Shown here one piece after another: positions 18,235-27,306 of a stretch of 64,000 nucleotides of DNA. Below the pieces are notes generated by a model that saw nothing but the letters and a program-made list of their open reading frames with translations, ran no database searches and was not told the origin of the DNA. The translations under genes were made by a program, and so were the position numbers. The DNA is from Atopobiaceae bacterium (GTDB lineage: Bacteria; Actinomycetota; Coriobacteriia; Coriobacteriales; Atopobiaceae): positions 1 to 64,000 of the forward strand of contig JAUNEG010000003.1 in the NCBI GenBank assembly GCA_030525685.1, read 5' to 3'. Every line of letters begins with the position of its first letter. Within the stretch, counting starts at the first letter, position 1.

Positions 18235-19122
18235 ATGAGCCAGACCTGCACGATCTCGACCGAGGCAATCAAGGTGGGCCTCACCAGCCTCGGCGGCACG
18301 CTGACGTCCGTCGCGGACGCGGAGGGGACGGAGTACCTCTGGCAGGGAGATGCGACCTACTGGGGCGGCCAGGCGCCGATCCTGTTCCCGATCTGCGGCA
18401 GCATCCGCGCCGACCGCGCGCTCACCCAGGACGGCAGCGAGCTCGCCATGCCCCGCCACGGCGTGGTGCGCAAGCGCGAGTGGGAGCTCGAGCGCTCGGG
18501 CGAGACCAGCGCGACCTTCGTCTTCGGAAGCGACGAGGAGACCCTCGCCGGCTATCCCTACCCCTTCACGCTGCGCAGCCGCTACCAGGTGAGCGGTCCT
18601 ACGCTCACGGTCACCTACGAGGTCACCAACGACGGAGACCGTCCCATGCCCTTCCAGGTGGGCGGGCACCCCGGCTTCCGCTGCCCCTTCGTGGACGGCG
18701 ACGCCTATGACGACTGCTATCTCGAGTTCGAGCGTGAGGAGACCTGCACCGCCCCCGAGCCCGTCACGGAGACCGGCCTGATCGACATCGACGTCCGCCA
18801 TCCCGTGCTCGAGGGTGCCAGCGTTATGCCGCTCGCGCACGAGCTCTTCCACAAGGACGCCCAGATCCTCGACGAGCTGGTGTCGCGTCGGGTGAGCCTT
18901 CGCTCGCGCAACAGCGAGAAGGGCGTGGAGCTCGCCTTCGAGGACTTCCCGTACCTCATCGTCTGGTCCTCGGCCAACGACGGCCCCTTCGTGGCGCTCG
19001 AGCCGTGGGTGGGCCTCTCCACCTGCAACGACGAGGACGACGTCTTCGAGCACAAGCGCAACATCCAGGTCGCCGAGCCCGGCGAGACGAAGTCCTACGC
19101 CTTCACGGTGACGGTTCTCTAG
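18235..19122 (+). CDS. aldose 1-epimerase-like protein (LacX type)
   Basis: A 295-residue galactose mutarotase-fold protein. Family features include the N-terminal LTSLGGTLTSV, the RHGVVRKREWEL segment with an active-site-type His, GGHPGFRCPF with a second conserved His at about 140-149, and VALEPWVGLS near 258-267. ATG at 18235 follows GGGAGG. It closes the DeoR-phosphatase operon. LacX-like proteins accompany lac/tagatose pathways, and lacC, lacB, lacA follow here on the other strand. Confidence 0.85.
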   Translation: MSQTCTISTEAIKVGLTSLGGTLTSVADAEGTEYLWQGDATYWGGQAPILFPICGSIRADRALTQDGSELAMPRHGVVRKREWELERSGETSATFVFGSDEETLAGYPYPFTLRSRYQVSGPTLTVTYEVTNDGDRPMPFQVGGHPGFRCPFVDGDAYDDCYLEFEREETCTAPEPVTETGLIDIDVRHPVLEGASVMPLAHELFHKDAQILDELVSRRVSLRSRNSEKGVELAFEDFPYLIVWSSANDGPFVALEPWVGLSTCNDEDDVFEHKRNIQVAEPGETKSYAFTVTVL

Positions 19123-19142
19123 GCCGGATCCCTCTCGCCCCC

Positions 19143-19254
19143 AGTTAAGAACAACGGCGCGTCCCCCTCGAAACGCTCGTTCGGAGGGGGACGCGCCGCT
19201 CTTTCTGACCCAAATGCCGCCGCGGACGGGGACGTGCGCGACTATCTAACCCGC
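19143..19254. repeat. diverged REP-like repeat with partial second unit
   Basis: A long inverted repeat with arms GCGTCCCCCTC and GAGGGGGACGC (loop about 16 bases), flanked by CAGTTAAGAACAAC and CTTTCTGACCC, is followed by a half unit GGGGACG...CTAACCC. It resembles the 70-bp elements at 31462 and 38310. It lies between the convergent mutarotase and lacC genes and may also terminate both. Confidence 0.7.
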
Positions 19255-19289
19255 GCGGCGAGAAGGACCCGGCACCCGGGGGCGCGTCG

Positions 19290-20225
19290 CTACGCGACCT
19301 TCTCAACCGACGTGCCGGCGCGCAGCCCCTCGGCGACCTCCATGTCGAAGTGGCCGGTGCTCGCGGAGAGGCAGTTCGCGCTCGCGCAGCTCATGGCATA
19401 GGCGAGCTGGTCCTCGAGGGCCATGCCGCGTGCCATGGCCACCGCGAAGGCGCCCACCATCGTGTCGCCGGAGCCCACGGGGTTCACGACCTCGATCTTG
19501 GGGGCGCGACCGCGGAAGACGCCCTCGGCGCAGGCCACGACCGCGCCGTCCCCGCCGAGCGAGACCACCACGCGCTCGATGCCGCACTTCTCGTGTACCT
19601 CGCGTGCGGCGGCGATGATCTCGTCGAGGGACTCGGGCTTGCGGCCGAGGATGGCCTGGATCTCGTCGGTGTTGGGCTTGATCATGGTCGGACGGGCCTC
19701 AAGGCTGTTGACGAGCAGCGTGCCGGAGGTGTCGAGGATGGCCGGCTTGCCGACGGCGCGGACCGCGCCCACGAGCTCGCGGTAGATGTTCGCGCCAGCG
19801 CCCGCGGGGACGCTGCCGTTGAAGGTGACGACGTCGGCGTCGGCGGCGATCTCGGCGACCTTCGCGCGCACGGCGGCGACCTCCTCGCCGCTCACGGGGC
19901 GGCCGGGCTCGAGGAACTCGGTGGAGCGCCCGTCGGGCTCGAGGACGTTCACGCAGCAGCGAGTCTCGCTCTTGATGTGCACGAAGTCGTGCTCGATGCC
20001 GTCGGCGTCGAGCAGCTCGCAGAGCAGGCGGCCGTTGTTGCCGCCGGCGAAGCCCGTGGCGACGACGCGCTCGCCGCAGGTGGCCACGGCGCGCGCGGCG
20101 TTCAGGCCCTTGCCGCCGGCGTTGTCGATGCAGTTCTCCACACGCATGACCGTGCCGTCGACGAGCGGGCATGCCAGCTGGTAGGCCTTGTCGATGGAGG
20201 TGTTGAGCGTGACGGTGGCGATCAT
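19290..20225 (-). CDS. lacC: tagatose-6-phosphate kinase / 1-phosphofructokinase (LacC-like)
   Basis: A 311-residue PfkB-family kinase. It has DNAGGKGLNAARA near 33-45 and the catalytic GSGD at about 251-254 with Asp254. Start ATG at 20225 follows AAAGGAG. Its location downstream of lacA and lacB on the same strand, and close similarity of layout to LacC, argue for phosphorylation of tagatose 6-phosphate. 1-Phosphofructokinase activity cannot be excluded. It is separated from lacB by a terminator and a 520-base AT-richer gap, so it probably has its own promoter. Confidence 0.8.
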   Translation of the reverse strand: MIATVTLNTSIDKAYQLACPLVDGTVMRVENCIDNAGGKGLNAARAVATCGERVVATGFAGGNNGRLLCELLDADGIEHDFVHIKSETRCCVNVLEPDGRSTEFLEPGRPVSGEEVAAVRAKVAEIAADADVVTFNGSVPAGAGANIYRELVGAVRAVGKPAILDTSGTLLVNSLEARPTMIKPNTDEIQAILGRKPESLDEIIAAAREVHEKCGIERVVVSLGGDGAVVACAEGVFRGRAPKIEVVNPVGSGDTMVGAFAVAMARGMALEDQLAYAMSCASANCLSASTGHFDMEVAEGLRAGTSVEKVA

Positions 20226-20684
20226 GGACGTCTCCTTTGTCTGGGAAGGTGCTCCCTGCATCTTATCGCCTGAGGGCGCGGGGCGGGCTCAGGAATGGGC
20301 GAACCGGTCGGAGGTTTCGATTGCTTGCGTTTTCTTGTGGGCCGTTCGACACCCCGGGAAAGGGAGGAGTTGGTCGAAAACAGGCATCCGAACAAACCGC
20401 TGTTAATCAACTCATGGAGCGCACAAGGTACCAAGAAAAAACCCAGTAGCTGAAAAAATGAGGAGAAGAAACGCAAGGAGAACAAGGGGAAACGAGCGCA
20501 AAATGTACTCGAAACGGCGAAATCTAATCCTATGCCGTTGAAAAACACCAGTTAAAGAGCTTGGGTTATCGTGAACGGTAGTGAAACACGGGTAAACGAC
20601 CCTTCTCGTCCATTTGCAGAAATCCATATCGAGCGGCGCCTTGCGAGAAAAACGGGCCCGTGTACCGGTTTGAACTTGCGGCGT
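20226..20684 (-). promoter_or_regulatory. AT-richer gap upstream of lacC
   Basis: No coding frame is convincing in this stretch. It contains GTTTCGATTGC and GCGTTTTCTTG near 20315-20337, CGAACAAACCGC at 20389-20400 (a motif shared with the lacA and PTS promoters), and a half REP-like element CCCGTGTACCGGTTT at 20657-20671 also found at 58546. It probably holds the lacC promoter and operators. Confidence 0.4.
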
Positions 20685-20685
20685 G

Positions 20686-20715
20686 CAAAAAAGCCCCGGT
20701 CACGAGACCGGGGCT
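20686..20715 (-). terminator. intrinsic terminator after lacB
   Basis: On the minus strand AGCCCCGGTC, loop TCGT, GACCGGGGCT is followed by TTTTT. This is a textbook intrinsic terminator for the lacA-lacB transcript. Confidence 0.9.
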
Positions 20716-20745
20716 GAGACGGGCGAGAAGAGCGAGAACGACAGG

Positions 20746-21267
20746 CTAGTCGTGGTACTCGCCGCGGTCCCACTTCTCGATGAACTCGTCGAAGAAGTGC
20801 GGGTCGGCCTGGGCCTCGGCGTCGCAGCCGGCCTCGACGGCGTCGATCTTGGCGACGAGGACGTCGCGCTCGGGCGTGGGCTGGTAGCTCGCGGCGAGGA
20901 AGGCGTCCACGATGTCGGCGATGAGGAACTCGCCGGTGATCTTGCCGCCGAAGCCGATGACGTTGGCGTTCAGGCACTCGCGCGCGTGGACGGCGGTGGA
21001 CATGTCGCGGACGAGCGCGCAGCGGGCGCCGGGAACCTTGTTGACGGCGTTGGTGATGCCCACGCCCGTGCCGCACATGACAACGCCGGCGTCGGCCTCG
21101 CCGGAGGCGACCTTCTCGCCCACGGCCTTGCCGTAGATCGGGTAGTGGGTGCGCGCGTGGTCGTAGGTGCCGCAGTCGATGACGGTGTGGCCGCAGGCCT
21201 TGAGGTGGTCAGAGATGGCCATCTTCTCGTTGGTGACGATGTGATCGCAGCCGATGGCGATGATCAT
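20746..21267 (-). CDS. lacB: galactose-6-phosphate isomerase subunit LacB
   Basis: With LacA this RpiB-fold protein isomerises galactose 6-phosphate to tagatose 6-phosphate. It has 173 residues, the usual length. MIIAIGCDH opens the protein, [16 protein letters not shown] is at about 64-79, and [20 protein letters not shown] is typical of LacB rather than of ribose-5-phosphate isomerase. ATG at 21267 follows AAGGAG. It lies 22 bases after lacA and ahead of an intrinsic terminator. Confidence 0.93.
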   Translation of the reverse strand: MIIAIGCDHIVTNEKMAISDHLKACGHTVIDCGTYDHARTHYPIYGKAVGEKVASGEADAGVVMCGTGVGITNAVNKVPGARCALVRDMSTAVHARECLNANVIGFGGKITGEFLIADIVDAFLAASYQPTPERDVLVAKIDAVEAGCDAEAQADPHFFDEFIEKWDRGEYHD

Positions 21268-21289
21268 GGTTGTTCTCCTTGTCTCGGCC

Positions 21290-21718
21290 CTAGGCCATCT
21301 TGTTGAGCATGTCCACGCGGATCTGGTGGCGACCGCCGGCATAGGGCTCCGAGAGGAACTCGCGCACGATGCCGCGGGCGATGGCGTCACCCACGACGGC
21401 GGAGCCCATGGTGATGAGGCGCGCGTTGTTGTGCTGGCGCGTCATGAACGCGGAGCGCTCGTCGGAGCACTCGCAGGCGACCATGCCCTTGACCTTGCAG
21501 GCGGCCATGTAGGAGCCGTCTCCGTAGAGGTCGAAGGCAAAGCCCAGGCTGTCGGGGTTCTCGAGAAGGTCGTGCGCGACGGCGAGCGTGGAGTCCACGC
21601 AGTCGGCGGCCGGCTCCTCGCTCTTGTCGACGACCTCGTGGCCGAGCTCGGTCAGGTAGGCCTTGACGGTCTCCTTGAGCGGCATGCCCTCAGCGTCGGA
21701 TCCGATGACGATTCTCAT
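21290..21718 (-). CDS. lacA: galactose-6-phosphate isomerase subunit LacA
   Basis: LacA forms the isomerase with LacB. It has 142 residues, as expected. [11 protein letters not shown] starts the protein; [21 protein letters not shown] and the C-terminal [14 protein letters not shown] are diagnostic of LacA. The chosen ATG at 21718 has AGAAGGGA upstream, which overlaps a GCGAGAAG motif. Promoter candidates lie between this start and lacR, where CGAACAAACACA (21749-21760) and CCGAACAC (21780-21787) occur. Confidence 0.93.
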   Translation of the reverse strand: MRIVIGSDAEGMPLKETVKAYLTELGHEVVDKSEEPAADCVDSTLAVAHDLLENPDSLGFAFDLYGDGSYMAACKVKGMVACECSDERSAFMTRQHNNARLITMGSAVVGDAIARGIVREFLSEPYAGGRHQIRVDMLNKMA

Positions 21719-21748
21719 GCGTGCATCCCTTCTCGCGTAACTGCGATA

Positions 21749-21787
21749 CGAACAAACACAGGCTAAATTTAGAACAATTCCGAACAC
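21749..21787 (-). promoter_or_regulatory. CGAACA repeats in the lacA promoter
   Basis: CGAACAAACACA at 21749 and CCGAACAC at 21780 are about 32 bp apart, three helical turns. Similar words are at 22807-22821 before the PTS genes, 22771-22778, and 20389 before lacC. A shared LacR operator is inferred. Confidence 0.4.
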
Positions 21788-21842
21788 TGTGGGGCGAGAA
21801 ACGCAAGAATGGCGGGGTCCGGTGGAAACGACCCCGCGGGCG

Positions 21843-22607
21843 TCACAGGATGACGTTGCAGTAGGTGCGCAGGGACTCGAGGTACTCCTCGCCGACCGCG
21901 AGGTCGGTCACGACGATGTCGTCGGGCATGAGGTCGTGGAAGGCGTAGAACCCGAGCATGTCCATCTTGCTCCAGTCGGCGAGGATGAGGTGCTCGCGGG
22001 CGCGCTCGAGCGCGATCTGGTAGAGGCGGCCGGCGTCGAAGTACGAGGTGTAGAGCGAGCCGTCCCGGATGCCGTTCACGCCGATGAACGCCTTGTCGAA
22101 GCCGAGCGAGGAGAGCGCGCTCTCCGCCAGGGCGCCCATGAAGGTGCCCGAGTGGTGGCGGTACGCGCCGCCGATGAGGATGATCTCGCGCTTGTCGCCG
22201 TCCGCGAAGAGGTTGAAGATCGGGAGGCTGTTGGTGACGACGCGCAGCGGGACGTTGGGGAGGTTCTGCGCCACGAGCTCCACGGTGGTGCTCGAGCCCA
22301 GGAAGATCGTGTCGCCCTCCTGCACGCGCGACGCGGCGAGCTCGGCGATGTGGGTCTTCTCGTCGATGTGGAGGAGCTGGCGCTCGAGGTGGGAGGGCTC
22401 GCATATGAGCGGGCGGCCGAGCGTGGAGTCGGTCGTCTTGGCGCCGCCGCGGAAGCGCACCAGGCGACCCTCCTCGGAGAGCTCCGTGAGGTCGCGGCGC
22501 ACCGTCATGTCCGAGACGCCGAGAATCTCGGCGATCTCGCGCACGGTGACGGTGCCGCGGGCGCGGCACATCTCGACGATCGTGTCGTGTCGTTCGGTCT
22601 TGAGCAT
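21843..22607 (-). CDS. DeoR-family regulator, LacR-like
   Basis: A 254-residue DeoR-family repressor upstream of lacA on the same strand and divergent from the mannose-family PTS. The helix-turn-helix at about 5-60 includes [22 protein letters not shown]. The sensor region includes [13 protein letters not shown], and a C-terminal LADWSKM replaces the commoner DSSK. It is likely to control both the lacAB(C) genes and the PTS, with a sugar phosphate of the tagatose pathway as inducer. CGAACA words in the surrounding promoters are candidate operators. Confidence 0.88.
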   Translation of the reverse strand: MLKTERHDTIVEMCRARGTVTVREIAEILGVSDMTVRRDLTELSEEGRLVRFRGGAKTTDSTLGRPLICEPSHLERQLLHIDEKTHIAELAASRVQEGDTIFLGSSTTVELVAQNLPNVPLRVVTNSLPIFNLFADGDKREIILIGGAYRHHSGTFMGALAESALSSLGFDKAFIGVNGIRDGSLYTSYFDAGRLYQIALERAREHLILADWSKMDMLGFYAFHDLMPDDIVVTDLAVGEEYLESLRTYCNVIL

Positions 22608-22923
22608 CTCGTTTGCCTCATGTAAGGGGAATCGAACTACCTACTGTTTTCCCACACAGCGAACAGCATATTGAGCATATGACCACGACCGAGCAGATCT
22701 CGTCAAAAAAGAACGCTCACCGAAAAATCGGAACCGTTCGGGCGCCTTGCATCATCAATGCGCCAAATCTCGAACAGAGAACTCCGGTTGTTGGCTATAG
22801 TTCAATCGAACAAAAACAAACAAGTTGGCACGATTTACGTTCGTTTATGAGAGGGCAGTTCATCGTCGGATGCGCACCCTCTTATTTTTGTCTGACACAA
22901 GACGCGACGAGAGGGAGAGCGGC
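22608..22923. promoter_or_regulatory. divergent lacR / PTS promoter region
   Basis: This 316-base gap has no gene. It is AT-richer than its surroundings. It carries CGAACAGA at 22771 and CGAACAAAAACAAAC at 22807-22821, the same words seen before lacA and lacC. The PTS ribosome binding site GAGAGGGAGAG precedes the ATG at 22924. Confidence 0.5.
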
Positions 22924-23361
22924 ATGAGGGTTGGCGTTATCGTTGCGAGCCACGGTGAGTTCGCGAGGGCGGCTCTGGGCAGCGTCGAGATGGTCGCCGG
23001 ACCCCAGGAGGACGTCCGCGCGCTCGCGCTCACGGCGGACAAGTCGGCCGAGACCTTCGAGGACGAGTTCGCGCAGGCCTACGCCGAGCTCAAGGCGGAC
23101 TGCGACATGATCGTCACCATCTGCGACATCCACGGCGGCACGCCGTTCAACGTCATCTCCCGCAGCATCCTCAAGGGCATGGACATGGTCGCCTTCACCG
23201 GCCTGAGCCTCCCCGTACTCATCGAGCTTTTGCTCTCGCGCGACACCGTCTCCAGCGCCGACGAGGTCCGCGAGCTCATCGAGGCCGCACACGCCCAGAC
23301 CCTCGCCGAGATCAAGGTCGAGATGAGCTCGGGTGACGACGAGGACGACCTCGACCTCTAG
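22924..23361 (+). CDS. PTS mannose-family EIIA component
   Basis: A 145-residue cytosolic EIIA that carries phosphate from HPr to EIIB. The phospho-histidine is His10 in VIVASHGEFA. ITICDIHGGTPFNV-like segments (TICDIHGGTPFNVISR, about 64-79) are characteristic. An acidic tail follows. It opens the A-B-C-D operon. The chosen ATG at 22924 matches family N-termini, although the frame is open upstream. Confidence 0.92.
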   Translation: MRVGVIVASHGEFARAALGSVEMVAGPQEDVRALALTADKSAETFEDEFAQAYAELKADCDMIVTICDIHGGTPFNVISRSILKGMDMVAFTGLSLPVLIELLLSRDTVSSADEVRELIEAAHAQTLAEIKVEMSSGDDEDDLDL

Positions 23362-23440
23362 GCACGATGCCTCACGGCGGGGAAGGGACCGCCCGGGGCG
23401 AGAAGAACCGCACGAAGGAACTCGAGAAAGGGAGAAAGAC

Positions 23441-23929
23441 ATGGCACTCAAGCTCGTAGACATCGACGACCGCCTGATCCACGGCCAGCTTGCCACCACC
23501 TGGATTCCCGACAACGGCATCGAGTCGGTCATCATCGTTGATGACAAGGTCGCCAACGACCCCGTCCAGAAGTCCGTGGCCGGCCTCTCCGTCCCCAAGG
23601 TCAAGGTCTCCGTCTTCGGCGTCGACAAGTTCATCGACGTCCTCAAGAAGACCGAGCTCAAGAAGGTGACGATGGTGCTGTTCACCAACCCCATCGACGC
23701 CCTCAAGCTGCGCGAGAACGGCCTCGAGTTCAACTACCTCAACGTCTCCGGCATGCGCTTCAACGACGAGCGCACCCGCCTGCACAAGAACATGTCCGTG
23801 ACCCCTGCGGAGCGCGAGGCGCTCGAGAAGCTCATCGCCATGGGCGTTGAGTGCTGGATGCAGCCCACCACCCGCGACCCCAAGGTCGCCGTCTCCGACC
23901 TCCTCTCCGGAGCGCACGCGGAGGCGTAG
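23441..23929 (+). CDS. PTS mannose-family EIIB component
   Basis: A 162-residue cytosolic EIIB. The phospho-histidine is His14 in DIDDRLIHGQLATTW, the hallmark motif. It receives phosphate from the preceding EIIA and passes it to sugar in the C-D channel. The ATG at 23441 follows a GGGAGA ribosome binding site. A GCGAGAAG motif (23398-23405) lies in the EIIA-EIIB gap. Confidence 0.92.
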   Translation: MALKLVDIDDRLIHGQLATTWIPDNGIESVIIVDDKVANDPVQKSVAGLSVPKVKVSVFGVDKFIDVLKKTELKKVTMVLFTNPIDALKLRENGLEFNYLNVSGMRFNDERTRLHKNMSVTPAEREALEKLIAMGVECWMQPTTRDPKVAVSDLLSGAHAEA

Positions 23930-24001
23930 TTTCCCAGCCAGCCAGTCCGGCGCGGAGAGGGCGCGCCGTCGGCAGGACGTTAGTCGATAGAAGGAGGAGA
24001 A

Positions 24002-24811
24002 ATGATCCAAGCACTGCTGCTTGCCATCTGGGCGGGTCTTTGTACCTGGGACCAGTATGGCCCGCACCTCGGATTCAGGAAGCCGCTGCTCGCCTCTGTG
24101 GGCGTCGGCATCATCCTTGGTGACATGACCACTGCCATCATGATCGGCGCCACCATGGAGCTCATGTGGCTCGGCGTCAACAACATCGGTGCCTACGTGC
24201 CGCCCGATGTCATCTCCGGCACCATCGTGGGCGCTGCCCTCGGCATCATGTCCGGCGGCGACTCCGCGAGCGCCATCGCCCTGGCCGTGGCCATCGGCAT
24301 CCCGACCGCCACGCTCGTCCAGCAGCTCAACATCCTCGTGATGACCACCAACATCACGTTCCTGCACGGCGCCGACAAGGCTGCCGAGAGCGGCGAGTTC
24401 AAGTCCATCAACAAGTACTTCTGGTCCGGCGCCGCGTGCTTCTTCCTGACCCGTGCCATCCCGGTCTTCATCGCCACGGGCATTGGCTCGTTCGTGGTCG
24501 AGGACATCATGACCTTCCTGCAGAACCAGGTGCCTTGGGTCCTCTCGGCCTTCTCGACCGCCGGTGGCGTCATGCCCGCCGTCGGCCTTGCGATGCTGCT
24601 GACCATGATGATGAAGAAGAACATGTGGATCTTCCTCATCTGCGGCTTCGTGCTCGCCGCCTTCCTCAAGGTCCCGACGATCGGCATCGCCCTCGTGGCC
24701 GCCGCGGCCGCCGGCTTCTACGACTTCGTCGTCGAGAGCGGCAAGAAGGCCCAGGCCACCGCAGCCGTTGCAGCCCCTGCCAGCGACGAGGACGAGGAGT
24801 ATGATCTCTAA
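24002..24811 (+). CDS. PTS mannose-family EIIC component
   Basis: A 269-residue integral membrane protein, part of the sugar channel. It starts MIQALLLAIWAGLCTWDQYG and has about eight hydrophobic segments; MELMWLGVNNIGAYVPPD is typical of EIIC-man. GGAGGAG precedes the ATG at 24002. The stop overlaps the EIID start (TAATG), so the two channel subunits are translationally coupled. Its charged tail EDEEYDL is cytoplasmic. Confidence 0.92.
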   Translation: MIQALLLAIWAGLCTWDQYGPHLGFRKPLLASVGVGIILGDMTTAIMIGATMELMWLGVNNIGAYVPPDVISGTIVGAALGIMSGGDSASAIALAVAIGIPTATLVQQLNILVMTTNITFLHGADKAAESGEFKSINKYFWSGAACFFLTRAIPVFIATGIGSFVVEDIMTFLQNQVPWVLSAFSTAGGVMPAVGLAMLLTMMMKKNMWIFLICGFVLAAFLKVPTIGIALVAAAAAGFYDFVVESGKKAQATAAVAAPASDEDEEYDL

Positions 24812-25644
24812 TGGGTAAGATTTCTAAGAAGACGCTCAACAAGGTCCTTCTCAGGACCCAGGGCTGCCAGTTCGCCCACAACTACGAGCGCATGCAGTCC
24901 CTCTCGCTCACCTACTGCCTCTCGCCGGTCCTCGAGGAGCTCTACAAGGACGCCCCCAAGGAGCTGCGCGTCAAGGCGATGCAGCGCTATCTCGAGTACT
25001 TCAACACGCACCCCATCGCCATCCCGTTCATCCTCGGCATCGCCACCGCCGTCGAGGAGAACACCGACGAGGAGCACAAGGACACCGTCACCGCGATCAA
25101 GACCTCGCTCATGGGCCCCTTCGCCGGCATCGGCGACTCGCTGCTCAACCTCACCTGGTTCCCAATCGCGGGCTCCATCGGCGCCTCGCTGTGCGTCGCC
25201 AACGGCAGCATCCTCGGCCCGGTCGTGATGTTCCTGCTCATCAACCTGCTCTACTGGCCGCTCAAGTACTTCGGCCTGCACAAGGGCTATGAGTCCGGCA
25301 TGTCGCTCGTCGACAAGTTCGGCGTCGAGGTCTTCGACCGCCTCGGCGACGCCGCCAACGTCCTCGGCGTCATGGTCACCGGTGGCCTCATCGCCACGAC
25401 GGTCAAGCTCTCCACCGCCATCGAGTTCACCTTCGACGAGGGCGACCCGCTGGTGCTCCAGGCGAAGCTGGACTCCGTCCTGCCGTGCCTGCTCCCGATC
25501 ATCGTGACCTTCATCTGCTACCGTCTGCTGAAGAAGGGCCAGGGCAAGAACTCCGCCCAGATCATCCTCGGCATCATCGCCGTGTTCCTGGTGCTCTTCG
25601 CCCTGAACTACTACATCCCCGGCTTCCCCAAGATCTTCGCGTAA
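24811..25644 (+). CDS. PTS mannose-family EIID component
   Basis: A 277-residue membrane subunit that pairs with EIIC. GCQFAHNYERMQSLS near the N-terminus and LMGPFAGIGDSLLN at about 100-113 are EIID signatures. C-terminal hydrophobic segments complete the channel. It ends the four-gene PTS, and a hairpin with a TCTTT tail follows before the first sulfatase. Substrates of this family include mannose, glucosamine, N-acetylgalactosamine and glycosaminoglycan disaccharides; which applies here is unknown. Confidence 0.92.
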   Translation: MGKISKKTLNKVLLRTQGCQFAHNYERMQSLSLTYCLSPVLEELYKDAPKELRVKAMQRYLEYFNTHPIAIPFILGIATAVEENTDEEHKDTVTAIKTSLMGPFAGIGDSLLNLTWFPIAGSIGASLCVANGSILGPVVMFLLINLLYWPLKYFGLHKGYESGMSLVDKFGVEVFDRLGDAANVLGVMVTGGLIATTVKLSTAIEFTFDEGDPLVLQAKLDSVLPCLLPIIVTFICYRLLKKGQGKNSAQIILGIIAVFLVLFALNYYIPGFPKIFA

Positions 25645-25657
25645 GGAGCCACCCTTT

Positions 25658-25690
25658 CTCGGCGCCCCGCCCACCCCTCTGGGCGGGGCG
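25658..25690 (+). terminator. leaky terminator between PTS EIID and sulfatase 1
   Basis: CGCCCCGCCCA pairs with TGGGCGGGGCG around a CCCCTC loop, followed by TCTTTCC. The interrupted T run suggests incomplete termination, so sulfatase 1 may be co-expressed with the PTS at a lower level. Confidence 0.65.
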
Positions 25691-25716
25691 TCTTTCCATA
25701 GCTGGGAGGAGCAGCA

Positions 25717-27216
25717 ATGAGGACCGTTCTCGTTCTGATGGACACCCTGCGCCGTGACGCGCTCTCGTGCTACTGCCCCGAGAGGAGCGCGCGCACCCCC
25801 AACCTCGAGGCCTTCGCGCAGGACTCCGTCGTCTTCGACAACCACTGGATCGGCTCCGCTCCCTGCATGCCGGCCCGACGCGACATCATGTGCGGGCGCT
25901 ACAACTTCCTTGAGCGCCCCTGGGGCCCGATCGAGCCCTTCGACGTGACGCTCGTGGACAGCCTGCGTGCCGGTGGGGTCTACACCTGCATCAAGACCGA
26001 CCACTGCCACTACGCCCGCACGGGCGGGGAGGGCTACCTCCAGCTCTTCAACACCTGGGAGCTCTTCCGCGGCCAGGAGGGCGACCCCTGGATCAGTCGC
26101 ATCGACGAGCCCGACAACATGCCCGAGACCTTCTACGGGCGCGTGCGCGAGCAGTACCAGAAGAACCGCGAGACGTGGCCCAACGAGGAGGACATGCCCT
26201 CGCCCAAGACCTTCCGCGCTGCGTGCGACTTCATCGACGAGAACGCCGGTGATGACGACTTCTTCCTGATGGTGGAGGCCTTCGACCCGCACGAGCCCTT
26301 CGACGTGCCCGACAAGTACATGGAGGAGTACGGCGGCAACGGCGAGCTCGACCGCGACTACTTCGAGATCCCGCCCTACAAGCGCGTCTCCGACACCGAC
26401 ATCCCCCAGAGCGCCGTCGACTACGTGCAGCGCCGCTACAAGGCCCTTGTCACGATGACCGACCACTGGTTCGGCACCCTCGTCGACAAGCTCAAGGAGA
26501 AGGGCATGTACGAGGGCACGACGATCATCGTGACCACGGACCACGGCTACTTCCTCGGGAGCCGCGACTACCTGGGCAAGAACTACATGCACATGTACAA
26601 CGAGATGGCCCACCTCCCGCTGATCGTGAAGTTCGCGGGCGGGGGGCGCGCGGGGGAGCGGGCGCACCAGCTCACCCAGGCCATCGACCTCATGCCCACC
26701 GTGCTCGAGGCCCACGGCTGCCCCGTGCCCGAGACCGTCATGGGCACCTCGCTCATGCCGCTCGCCACGGACGCCGATGCCCTCACGCGCGAGTACGGGC
26801 TCTACGGCGTGCACGCCATGACCGTCAACGTGACGGACGGCCGCTACACCTACTTTCGTGCGCCCGTGCCGGGCAACCAGCCCTGCTACGAGTACGCGGC
26901 AATCCCGCACAGCATCCGCAAGAAGATGGGCACGGACTGCGTGGACAGAATCGAGATGGGCCGCTTCCTCTCGTGGACGGACTACCCGGTCTACAAGTTC
27001 CCGTGCGCCAAGCCCGCCAACATCGACCAGCGCGAGGACTGCCTCGAGGAGGTCCACGAGTCCAAGCTCTTCGACCTGGAGACGGACTACGGCCAGACCC
27101 ACGACCTCGTGGGCGAGGACGAGGCAGCCGAGCAGCGCATGGTCGAGCTGCTCAAGCGCGGGCTCACCGAGCACGCCGCCCCGGCCGAGCAGTTCGAGCG
27201 CCTCGGCCTCGCGTAG
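25717..27216 (+). CDS. type I sulfatase, apparently cytosolic (sulfatase 1)
   Basis: A 499-residue formylglycine sulfatase of the alkaline phosphatase superfamily. It begins directly with the metal-binding strand MRTVLVLMDTLRRDAL, so there is no signal peptide. The formylglycine motif is C50-MPA-R54 in SAPCMPARRDIMCGR. TTDHGYFLGSRDYLGKNYMHMYNEMAHLPLIVK provides the downstream metal ligands (DH) and basic residues. The ribosome binding site is GGGAGGAG. It follows the PTS operon and precedes the sulfatase maturase. It is expected to remove sulfate from a sugar after import. The exact sugar and sulfate position cannot be read from sequence. Confidence 0.9.
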   Translation: MRTVLVLMDTLRRDALSCYCPERSARTPNLEAFAQDSVVFDNHWIGSAPCMPARRDIMCGRYNFLERPWGPIEPFDVTLVDSLRAGGVYTCIKTDHCHYARTGGEGYLQLFNTWELFRGQEGDPWISRIDEPDNMPETFYGRVREQYQKNRETWPNEEDMPSPKTFRAACDFIDENAGDDDFFLMVEAFDPHEPFDVPDKYMEEYGGNGELDRDYFEIPPYKRVSDTDIPQSAVDYVQRRYKALVTMTDHWFGTLVDKLKEKGMYEGTTIIVTTDHGYFLGSRDYLGKNYMHMYNEMAHLPLIVKFAGGGRAGERAHQLTQAIDLMPTVLEAHGCPVPETVMGTSLMPLATDADALTREYGLYGVHAMTVNVTDGRYTYFRAPVPGNQPCYEYAAIPHSIRKKMGTDCVDRIEMGRFLSWTDYPVYKFPCAKPANIDQREDCLEEVHESKLFDLETDYGQTHDLVGEDEAAEQRMVELLKRGLTEHAAPAEQFERLGLA

Positions 27217-27254
27217 ACGGGAGCCGGGTGTAAGCTCTTCTCGACCGAAGACAG

Positions 27255-27289
27255 GCGGCCCCGTCCAGGCGACGCCCGGGCGGGGCCGC
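27255..27289 (+). repeat. hairpin between sulfatase 1 and maturase
   Basis: GCGGCCCCG pairs with CGGGGCCGC across a 17-base loop, with no T run. It may stabilise the message or attenuate. A CTTCTCGA near-copy of the recurrent motif lies at 27238. Confidence 0.45.
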
Positions 27290-27306
27290 ACCCTCGAAAG
27301 GCAGCC

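Noticed and set aside
22820..22840. TTGGCACGATTTACG as a sigma-54 promoter for the mannose-family PTS
   Set aside because: The -24 half looks like TGGCAC, but the -12 TTGC part is missing, no LevR-type activator is nearby, and the regulator is DeoR-type. This lineage is not known to use sigma-54.
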